Positions 7,006 through 12,907 of a DNA stretch of 12,907 nucleotides are shown here, piece after piece. Positions within the stretch are counted from its first letter, which is position 1, and every line of letters begins with the position of its first letter. The position numbers and the translations under genes are program-made. The notes below the pieces were generated by a model. That model did no database searches. It saw nothing but the letters and a program-made list of their open reading frames with translations, and was not told the origin of the DNA. Source of the DNA: Gammaproteobacteria bacterium (GTDB lineage: Bacteria; Pseudomonadota; Gammaproteobacteria; Steroidobacterales; MnTg04); contig JAPUHG010000006.1 in NCBI GenBank assembly GCA_027297845.1, positions 1-12,907 on the forward strand, written 5' to 3'.

Positions 7006-7496
7006 GTCGTCCGGCAAAAAAACCCGGCCGGCCCTTAACCAGCGGAAACTGGAACCAGGCAGCCCATCAGGACGACCAGGAGCCAGGCTGTCAATTTGAC
7101 ATAAACCGGGGTCGAGAACCCGTCCAATTCAAGGTCCGGGTTCACATCCACATCATCCATCTCCCCGCCAAGATAGACCTGCGGGCGATTGAAGTTATCT
7201 TTCGGCAGCACCATTCGGTGACAGCCTGTGTATTCGATCTTGTCCATAAGCCAAACAACTCCAGGTAACCAGCATCGCACCCGTATGGGGTTCTGACCAC
7301 GACCTGGATCACACTCTTTGGCGGGGCCCGGCAAAGCGGCCGCGCCGGCGTCTGTAACAGGCAAAACGAGGCCTTGCCGATCCAGGAAGATTTGCAGAGT
7401 GCCGGCCCCCCTTTCTCTGCCTCCAGTCATGTGGTTAAATTTCGCCACGCAGCCAAACCGGTTTGCGCTTGCCATTGGCTTGGGAATCTCGCGGTT
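7006..7496. other. Intergenic region between TPR gene and ABC operon
   Basis: Apart from the small minus-strand gene at 7035-7247, I see no supported gene in this 491-nt gap. Positions 7248-7496 must contain the start of the ABC operon and probably the promoter of the small gene. The minus frame stays open up to 7475, but its upper part is Gly/Ala/Arg-rich and not protein-like. No clear promoter pair or terminator could be fixed by eye. Confidence 0.45.
7035..7247 (-). CDS. Small protein with C-terminal membrane segment, 70 residues
   Basis: I do not recognise this protein. It begins MDKIEYTGCHRMVLPKDNF, passes through an acidic stretch GGEMDDVDVNPDLELDG, and ends in one hydrophobic segment, KLTAWLLVVLMGCLVPV (about 50-67). 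This resembles a tail-anchored inner-membrane protein with its N-terminus in the cytoplasm. A GGAG lies 11 nt before the chosen ATG at 7247, a little far but acceptable. A longer frame upstream to 7475 looks like non-coding sequence. The gene is convergent with the TPR gene, whose stop is 29 nt from its own, and divergent from the ABC operon. It may be real, but the evidence is only composition and topology. Confidence 0.45.
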   Translation of the reverse strand: MDKIEYTGCHRMVLPKDNFNRPQVYLGGEMDDVDVNPDLELDGFSTPVYVKLTAWLLVVLMGCLVPVSAG

Positions 7497-8429
7497 ATGA
7501 TAAAAACGGAAAATCTGACCCGCCGCTACTGCGAGCTGGTAGCGGTCGACTAACTATCGATTACTATAGAGCCCGGCCAGGTGCTGGGTTTTCTCGGGCC
7601 TAATGGCGCCGGTAAGACCACGACCATGCGCATGATTGCGGGCTTTGTTGCGCCAAGCTCCGGGACGGTCAGCGTGTGCGGTCATTCGCTGACCACCGAT
7701 ACGGTCGCCGCACAAGCCTGTATGGGGTATTTGCCCGAAGGCGCGCCCGGATACGACGAGATGACAGTAGCTGGATTCCTGCGCTTCACCGCTGATATTC
7801 GAGGCCTCGCTGGCGAGCGACGACGCTCGCGGATGAACGATGTTACTGAGAGATTGCATCTTGCACCTGTGTTGCGCCAACGGCTGCTAACCTTGTCCAA
7901 GGGTTTTCGCCGGCGGGTAGGTCTGGCGCAGGCGATCATTCACGATCCAAAGGTTCTGATTCTCGACGAACCGACCGACGGACTGGACCCGAATCAGAAA
8001 CAGGAAGTGCGGCAACTGATCCGGGAAATGGCCGCCGACAAGATCATAGTCATTTCGACTCATATTCTTGAAGAAGTGGAAGCGCTTTGTAACCGCGTCA
8101 TGATCATTGCTCACGGACGGTTGTTGGCTGATGACACGCCGGACGGCCTGATCGCCCGCTCGCGCTACCACAACGCTGTCAGTCTCTCGCTCACCGATGA
8201 CAGCGCAAACAAGGTCAAGACCGACCTGGCGGCCCTGCAGCAGGTTGCATCCGTGGAACTGGATGAAGCGACCGGTCGAATTACCGCATTCCCATCGAGT
8301 GAGCAACCCTTGTTACCGGAAATCAGCCGGCTCGCCAGCCACTTGAACTGGAGCCTCAAAGAGTTGCATCTGGAAAGCGGCCGCATGGAAGAGGTGTTTA
8401 GAAAAATTACGACGGGGAACAACGCATGA
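7497..8429 (+). CDS. ABC transporter ATP-binding subunit, interrupted by in-frame TAA
   Basis: This is the ATPase of an ABC-2-type exporter of the GldA/CcmA-like class. From ATG 7497 the frame reads MIKTENLTRRYCELVAVD, then TAA (7551-7553), then LSITIEPGQVLGFLGPNGAGKTT without a frame change, exactly where family members continue. Downstream everything is intact: Walker A GPNGAGKTT, a GYLPEGAPGYDEMTV Q-loop region of the Glu-containing type, signature LSKGF, Walker B VLILDEPTDGLDP, the H-loop STHILEEVE and a C-terminal extension. ATG 7497 has GGGAA 10 nt upstream. If the stop is real, translation could resume at GTG 7581, which has only a weak AGAG nine nt before it. That product of 282 residues would lack the first beta strands and the A-loop Tyr11. 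The gene may be a recent pseudogene, a read-through or reinitiation case, or a sequencing error. Its stop overlaps the permease start as ATGA. Confidence 0.85.
7551..7553 (+). other. In-frame nonsense codon in ABC ATPase
   Basis: This TAA is codon 19 of the frame from ATG 7497. The residues on both sides (VAVD before, LSITIEPG after) belong to the conserved N-terminal strand pair of ABC ATPases. Homologues usually have an acidic or polar residue here. One substitution from GAA, CAA or AAA would give TAA. Confidence 0.85.
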
Positions 8430-9160
8430 AGCAGATCAGGATTATTTTCAAGAGAGAACTGGCAGCATATTTTTCGACACCGCTCGCTTTCGTTTTTATT
8501 GTGATTTTCCAGCTACTCGCAGGCGCTTTCACATTCTACCTGGGTAATTTTTTCGAACGCGGTCAGGCTGACCTCTCCTCCTTTTTTGGCTTTCATCCGT
8601 GGCTATATCTTTTCCTGATACCGGCAATTTCACTGCTGTTGTTGGCTGAGGAGCGCAGCAGCGGCAGCATCGAGTTGCTGCTTTGTCTGCCGCTAACACT
8701 CTGGCAGGCGACCCTGGGAAAATTTCTCGCGGCCTGGACGTTTGCGGCGATCGCATTGGCGTTGACTTTTCCCATCTGGATCACGGTGAACTATCTCGGC
8801 CAACCCGACAATGGCGCCATCGTCACGGCCTATCTGGGCAGCCTGTTGATGGCGGGTGGTTTCCTGGCCATCGGCGTTTGTATTTCAGCGGCCACTCGTA
8901 ACCAGGTTATCGCGTTCATTCTTACCGTTGTGGTTTGTTTTCTTTTCCTGCTCAGCGGGTTTGATCTAGTTCTCGGCGTATTGCAAGGCTGGCTGCCACA
9001 ATTAATCGTAGACACCATCGCTTCATTCAGTTTCCTGACTCATTTCCATGCCTTGGCGAAAGGAGTGATCGATCTCAGAGATATCGTCTTTTTCGCGGCG
9101 CTGATTGCAAGCTGGCTGTATGCGAGCACTATCGTGCTAAGCCTGAAGAAAGCAGACTAA
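8426..9160 (+). CDS. ABC-2-type permease (GldF-like)
   Basis: A 244-residue inner-membrane protein with about six hydrophobic helices. It has the ABC-2 hallmark after the second helix, EERSSGSIELLLCLPLTLWQ followed by LGKFLAAW, equivalent to the family pattern E-R--G--E-LL--P----------GK. The short amphipathic N-terminus (IRIIFKRELAAYFSTP) is also typical of GldF-like permeases. It should form the channel with the ATPase encoded directly upstream. The ATG lies inside the ATPase stop as ATGA, a translational-coupling arrangement, and the auxiliary gene starts 3 nt after its own stop. Substrate unknown. In Bacteroidetes the related GldA-GldF-GldG complex is needed for gliding. In proteobacteria the family is uncharacterised. 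Confidence 0.88.
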   Translation: MKQIRIIFKRELAAYFSTPLAFVFIVIFQLLAGAFTFYLGNFFERGQADLSSFFGFHPWLYLFLIPAISLLLLAEERSSGSIELLLCLPLTLWQATLGKFLAAWTFAAIALALTFPIWITVNYLGQPDNGAIVTAYLGSLLMAGGFLAIGVCISAATRNQVIAFILTVVVCFLFLLSGFDLVLGVLQGWLPQLIVDTIASFSFLTHFHALAKGVIDLRDIVFFAALIASWLYASTIVLSLKKAD

Positions 9161-9163
9161 GCC

Positions 9164-11041
9164 ATGAGCAACAGAACCCCCATGGCACAAAAAACGACTG
9201 GCCTAGTCAAGCTGGCAGGACTGGTAGCAGCTTTTGTTTTCCTGATCCTGCTAAGCAATACCTTTTTACAGGGCATGCGCCTGGATCTGACGGAAAACGG
9301 CCTGTACAGCGTGTCGGACGGTACCAGCCAAATTCTAAACGCGATTGACCAGCCGTTGACCCTGCAGTTCTTTTTCTCCGACGAAGCGACGAGAAAACTC
9401 CCCAGCACCAGGATTTATGCCAACCGGGTCAGGGAAATGCTTGAGGAATATGTGCAGCGAGCGGGGGGGATGATTGAATTGCAGATCATCGATCCGCTGC
9501 CGTTTTCGGAGGAAGAAGACCAGGCGGCGAATTATGGCTTGCAGCCCATGCAGGCGGGTCGCGTCACGGGTTCAGTTTATTTTGGGTTGGCCGGCACCAA
9601 TGATGTCGGTGACGTAGTGATCGTTCCCGCATTCCAGCAGCGCAACGAACAGTTTCTCGAATACGATTTGACCAAGCTGGTTTACACACTGAGTCATCCA
9701 CAGCAAGCCGTCATCGGTCTGCTTAGCGAACTACCCCTCGCCGGCGGCTGGAACCCGGCGACCCGCTCGCTGGTACAGCCCTGGGCCGTTTATAGTGCGA
9801 TCAGCGAAATGTTCGAGATTCTTCAGTTATCGAAAGACAGCCTGGAAATCGGCGAGGACATCGATGTGCTGATGCTGGTGCATCCAAAGCGGCTCTCCGA
9901 AAACGCGCTCTATTCCATCGATCAGTTTGTGCTCCGGGGTGGACGTCTGATCGTTTTTGTCGATCCACTGGCAGAAACCGATACCGCCGCCAACGACTCA
10001 CAGAATCCGTTCAATGACTCGGTAGGCGAAAAAAGCTCCGACATTCCAGAGTTGTTTGCGGCCTGGGGCGTGCAGTTCGACCCTGGGCTGGTGGTGGTTG
10101 ATCGGCAGCTTGCGTTGGCCGTCAATACCGGTGGATCACGAACGACCGAGCACATAGGCATGCTCGGGCTCGGGGATGCACAATTGAACGACGCAGACGT
10201 CCTGACCGGTCTTTTGAGCAGCATCAACATCGGCCTGGCCGGACATTTTACCCTGGCCGATGATGCGACCACGACTTTGCAACCGTTATTATCGACGACC
10301 GATGACTCCGCCCTGCTTCCAATCAGCCGGTTCTTTTACCTCCAGGATCCCAACAGTCTGCGTGATGACTTTGAACCATCCGGAAAATCCTTCGTGATCG
10401 CAGCGCGCCTCAGTGGCCAGGTTGATTCCGCTTTTGGCGAAACTCCGCCCGCCAGTCAAGCCGACATTGAAAACGCCCACCTGGCGAAATCCACCGACTC
10501 GGTCAACATAATCCTGGTCGGTGATGCAGATATGCTGGCAAATCATTTGTGGATTCAAGTGAGTAATTTCTTTGGTCAGAGTATGTTGTCCAAGTTTGCC
10601 AACAACGGCGACTTTGTTGCCAATGCGCTTGATAATCTCGGTGGCAATGAAGCCCTGATCAGCATCCGGGGAAGAGCCAGTTTCTCTCGTCCGTTTGAAA
10701 AAGTAGAAACGTTACGGCACATAGCCGACGAACAGTTCCGGGCCAAGGAACAGGAGCTGCAAGCCCAACTCGACGAAACCGAGAAAGCGCTGGATGACCT
10801 GCAGGCAGGCGAGCGGGATGATCAGGTTCTGATAATCAGCGACGAACAAAGGGCGCAAATAGAACAATTCGTCGCCAGGCGATCGGCGATCAGGAAGGAG
10901 TTGCGCCTGGTCAGGCACAACCTTGACAGGAGCATAGAAAAACTCGGTCGCAATCTGCGCCTGATAAATATCGCCCTGGTACCATTGCTGATCACGTTAC
11001 TGACACTCGCCCTGATCGTTTTTCGAAGACGCCGGCTCTAG
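9164..11041 (+). CDS. GldG-like ABC transporter auxiliary protein
   Basis: A 625-residue protein of the ABC_transp_aux/GldG type. An N-terminal membrane helix (about 14-34) is followed by the family signature RLDLTENGLYSVSDGTSQIL, then a large extracytoplasmic region of alternating strands and helices. This includes IGLLSELPLAGGW near residue 185 and the GGRLIVFVDPLAE stretch near 260. Towards the end a charged, heptad-like segment (about 520-590) suggests a coiled coil. It is followed by a C-terminal helix (about 598-620) and a basic tail FRRRRL, which places both ends in the cytoplasm. The start at ATG 9164 lies 3 nt after the permease stop. ATG 9182 is a possible alternative that would shorten the N-terminus by six residues. 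It is expected to work with the permease and ATPase as one exporter or envelope complex. Confidence 0.87.
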   Translation: MSNRTPMAQKTTGLVKLAGLVAAFVFLILLSNTFLQGMRLDLTENGLYSVSDGTSQILNAIDQPLTLQFFFSDEATRKLPSTRIYANRVREMLEEYVQRAGGMIELQIIDPLPFSEEEDQAANYGLQPMQAGRVTGSVYFGLAGTNDVGDVVIVPAFQQRNEQFLEYDLTKLVYTLSHPQQAVIGLLSELPLAGGWNPATRSLVQPWAVYSAISEMFEILQLSKDSLEIGEDIDVLMLVHPKRLSENALYSIDQFVLRGGRLIVFVDPLAETDTAANDSQNPFNDSVGEKSSDIPELFAAWGVQFDPGLVVVDRQLALAVNTGGSRTTEHIGMLGLGDAQLNDADVLTGLLSSINIGLAGHFTLADDATTTLQPLLSTTDDSALLPISRFFYLQDPNSLRDDFEPSGKSFVIAARLSGQVDSAFGETPPASQADIENAHLAKSTDSVNIILVGDADMLANHLWIQVSNFFGQSMLSKFANNGDFVANALDNLGGNEALISIRGRASFSRPFEKVETLRHIADEQFRAKEQELQAQLDETEKALDDLQAGERDDQVLIISDEQRAQIEQFVARRSAIRKELRLVRHNLDRSIEKLGRNLRLINIALVPLLITLLTLALIVFRRRRL

Positions 11042-11173
11042 CCCGGATTATTCATGAGTGCGCTCGCGACCTTGCATGATCCTTATCCGCACAATCATCG
11101 CAACGATGCATCAAAAAGCCGGGCCAGGAACCTGAACTCCGAGTGCAATGTGGGCTAGTCTTTGCCAGGTGGC
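11042..11173. other. Convergent intergenic region
   Basis: The ABC operon and the GGDEF-EAL gene converge on this gap, so terminators are expected. The best structure is TTGCATGAT (11072-11080) with ATCAT-C-GCAA (11094-11103), a nine-pair stem with one bulged C, but it has no T tract. A palindrome GATGCATC follows at 11105-11112. I cannot name a firm terminator. Confidence 0.3.
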
Positions 11174-12907
11174 TTATTTGTCGCCGGCTACCAGCGCTTT
11201 CATCATTACCTTGCCATTTTGTTTCCTTGCATAACTGGCAAAAGTATCGATTGGCATCGCGTGACTGAACAAGTGGCCCTGTACAAGATCGCAACCCTGC
11301 GCCGCCAGCACCTCGTATTGCCTTTGGTTTTCCACACCCTCGGCGACCACCCTTTTCCCGAGACCGTGACTCATGGCGATAATCGCGCGGGTGAGTTTCT
11401 GCGGGGTCTCGGCCCGGTCGATCTCATGCACAAAACTACGATCGATTTTGATGGTCTGCACAGGGTAGCGGCGTAAATAGCCCAACGCCGAATAGCCCGT
11501 TCCAAAATCATCGATGGCCAGGCGAATTTCATGGCGGCATAGCTCCTCAAGAACCATTTTAATGCGCTGCACCTCTTCGAGAAGCAGGCTTTCAGTAATC
11601 TCGAGCTCCAGAAACCGCGGATCAAGCTTATGACGATCAAGAATTGCCAGGACCTCGTTGACAAAGCCGGGCTCATTAAACTGCCGCGGCGAAACATTTA
11701 CCGCGATGCTCTCCAATTCGATCCCCTTCGTTCGCCAGGCGATCATGGCCCGGCATGCCTCGTTTAACGCGGCATAACCCAAGGGCACGATCAGTCCGGT
11801 TTCCTCGGCGACCGGGATGAACTCATCGGGCGATGTTCCTCGCTCGCTGGAAACCGGCCAGCGCATCAACGCCTCCGCGCCGACAACCTCCAGCGTCTGC
11901 GAATCCAGTAGCGGTTGAAAATGTAATTTCATTCCGTTGCTCTCTACAACGACGCGCAGCTGACTTTCCAGTTTTACTCTGCGCACTGCGGCCAGGTTCA
12001 TTTCCTCCTGGAAAAACATGCATTGGTCACGCCCCGCTTCCTTGGCACGATACATAGCTGTGTCGGCGTTGCGCAGCAACTCTTCCACCGATCCACCATC
12101 ACCCGGAAACAGAGTTACACCGATACTTGCACTGATAAAATGCTGGCTACCATCGATCGTGAATGGTTTTTGCAGGCTTTCAAGGATTTCCTTGGCGATA
12201 CGACCCGCGTCTTCCTCACCTTCAATCGAGGAAAGCAATATTGTAAATTCGTCACCGCCCAGTCGGGATATGAGATCGCTATCACGTACCCGCTCACTCA
12301 ATCGGCCGGCGACTTTGCGAATTAATTCGTCACCGGCACTGTGTCCGCGAACGTCATTGATTATCTTGAAATTATCCAGATCGATGAACAACAGCGCGAG
12401 TGTGCCGCGATCCCTCGCCGCCCTGCGAATTTCCAGTTCGAGACGTTGTGCGAATAGTTGCCTGTTAGCCAGGCCCGTGAGGTTGTCGAAGTGCGCCTGG
12501 TGGTACAACTGCTCGTCACGTTCGACTGTTGCCATTGCCAACGCGAGGCGTCCGCATACCTCCGACGCCTGGTGCATGAGTTCAGATCCCAGTTCAAGAG
12601 ACTGCAGGTAGCCCAGGGTCAAAACACCGTATAGTTGCTTACCCTTTATGATTGGCACGCAAAACATGCTTTTGGCGCCATCATGGATCAGAGCCCGGCA
12701 AAAATCCGGCGGCTTATCCTGATCCAGGAATATTCCTGCCTGAGCGTCCTTGAACATCAGCTCAAGATCACGGTCGATTTTTATCCGTTTGGTTATGCTT
12801 TCGTCCTCGCCTGTCAGCATCGTGTAAATTTTAGCCATTTTAGGTGCAGCCCGATCCAGCACGGTAACTACCGCGTTATCACAGGGTACGATGTCGCGCA
12901 GTCGTGA
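11174..12907 (-). CDS. GAF-GGDEF-EAL cyclic-di-GMP signalling protein, N-terminus outside window
   Basis: The frame is open to the right edge, so the visible 577 residues lack the true start. A GTG at 12862 is in frame, but coding-like GAF sequence (LRDIVPCDNAVVTV) continues above it. The order is a GAF sensor domain to about residue 125, a GGDEF domain (DNLTGLANR near 141, catalytic GGDEF at 217-221) and an EAL domain (EAL at 345-347). The RDSD inhibitory-site motif precedes GGDEF at the usual spacing. EAL active-site elements are visible: AVNVSPRQF, ELEITES, IDDFGTGYSALGYL, KIDRSFV and VAEGVEN. The terminal loop reads QGHLFSHAMP, with His where Tyr is common. Both diguanylate cyclase and phosphodiesterase sites look competent, so net activity depends on the sensor. 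No membrane segment is visible in the part present, which appears cytoplasmic. Confidence 0.93.
   Translation of the reverse strand, partial: SRLRDIVPCDNAVVTVLDRAAPKMAKIYTMLTGEDESITKRIKIDRDLELMFKDAQAGIFLDQDKPPDFCRALIHDGAKSMFCVPIIKGKQLYGVLTLGYLQSLELGSELMHQASEVCGRLALAMATVERDEQLYHQAHFDNLTGLANRQLFAQRLELEIRRAARDRGTLALLFIDLDNFKIINDVRGHSAGDELIRKVAGRLSERVRDSDLISRLGGDEFTILLSSIEGEEDAGRIAKEILESLQKPFTIDGSQHFISASIGVTLFPGDGGSVEELLRNADTAMYRAKEAGRDQCMFFQEEMNLAAVRRVKLESQLRVVVESNGMKLHFQPLLDSQTLEVVGAEALMRWPVSSERGTSPDEFIPVAEETGLIVPLGYAALNEACRAMIAWRTKGIELESIAVNVSPRQFNEPGFVNEVLAILDRHKLDPRFLELEITESLLLEEVQRIKMVLEELCRHEIRLAIDDFGTGYSALGYLRRYPVQTIKIDRSFVHEIDRAETPQKLTRAIIAMSHGLGKRVVAEGVENQRQYEVLAAQGCDLVQGHLFSHAMPIDTFASYARKQNGKVMMKALVAGDK

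Noticed and set aside
7006..7033. Possible terminator from the CCGG and AAAAAAA strings after the TPR gene
   Set aside because: The A tract is between the CCGG copies and there is no T tract on either strand at the right place, so it does not form a standard terminator.
7248..7475. Upstream extension of the small minus-strand gene to a start at 7475
   Set aside because: The extra 76 residues are rich in Gly, Ala and Arg with no structure-like pattern, and the internal ATG at 7247 has a GGAG upstream.
7469..7501. TATGAT at 7496-7501 as a -10 box, which would exclude the ATG at 7497 from the transcript
   Set aside because: The possible -35 boxes are at poor spacing (TTGCCA 21 nt, TTGGCT 15 nt). 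The match is probably just the start codon context, and coding conservation upstream of the TAA argues that 7497 was the true start.
11041..11125. GCCCGG and CCGGGC flanking the convergent intergenic region as inverted terminal repeats of a small element
   Set aside because: Only six bases pair over about 80 nt, no target-site duplication is evident, and such GC palindromes arise often by chance.

Overview
The window looks like chromosomal DNA of a Gram-negative proteobacterium, most likely a gammaproteobacterium. The evidence is a YdcH-type DUF465 protein, a divergent EF-G paralogue, an ABC-2 exporter with a GldG-type auxiliary protein, a GAF-GGDEF-EAL signalling protein, Shine-Dalgarno starts and moderate GC throughout. 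The genus cannot be named from this sequence. I see no transposase, integrase, CRISPR array, tRNA or rRNA, so this is core-like rather than mobile DNA.

Layout. (1) Positions 1-1260, minus strand: a DUF1232 protein overlaps, through a TTGA stop/start, a phosphotransferase of the APH kinase fold that runs off the left edge. (2) 1338-3057, plus strand: an EamA-type transporter, a 66-residue orphan protein with a strong ribosome binding site and a hairpin-rich leader, a short terminator, and a DUF465 (YdcH-like) protein behind a recognisable sigma70-type promoter. (3) 3230-5281: an EF-G-like GTPase with altered G-domain motifs. (4) 5461-7005: an exported TPR-repeat protein. (5) 7035-7247, minus strand: a probable small protein with a C-terminal membrane segment. 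(6) 7497-11041, plus strand: a three-gene ABC-2 operon of ATPase, permease and GldG-like auxiliary protein. The ATPase reading frame is broken by an in-frame TAA at codon 19. (7) 11174-12907, minus strand: a GAF-GGDEF-EAL protein whose N-terminus lies beyond the right edge.

How the genes fit together. The clear functional units are the ABC operon, with an ATGA overlap between ATPase and permease and a 3-nt gap to the auxiliary gene, and the coupled DUF1232/kinase pair. The EF-G paralogue, TPR protein and DUF465 gene lie on the same strand but are separated by gaps of about 160-180 nt, so co-transcription is uncertain. I found no convincing new defence or mobile system. The points most worth a second look are the nonsense codon in the ATPase, the changed GTPase motifs of the EF-G paralogue, and the alternative hairpins ahead of the orphan small gene.
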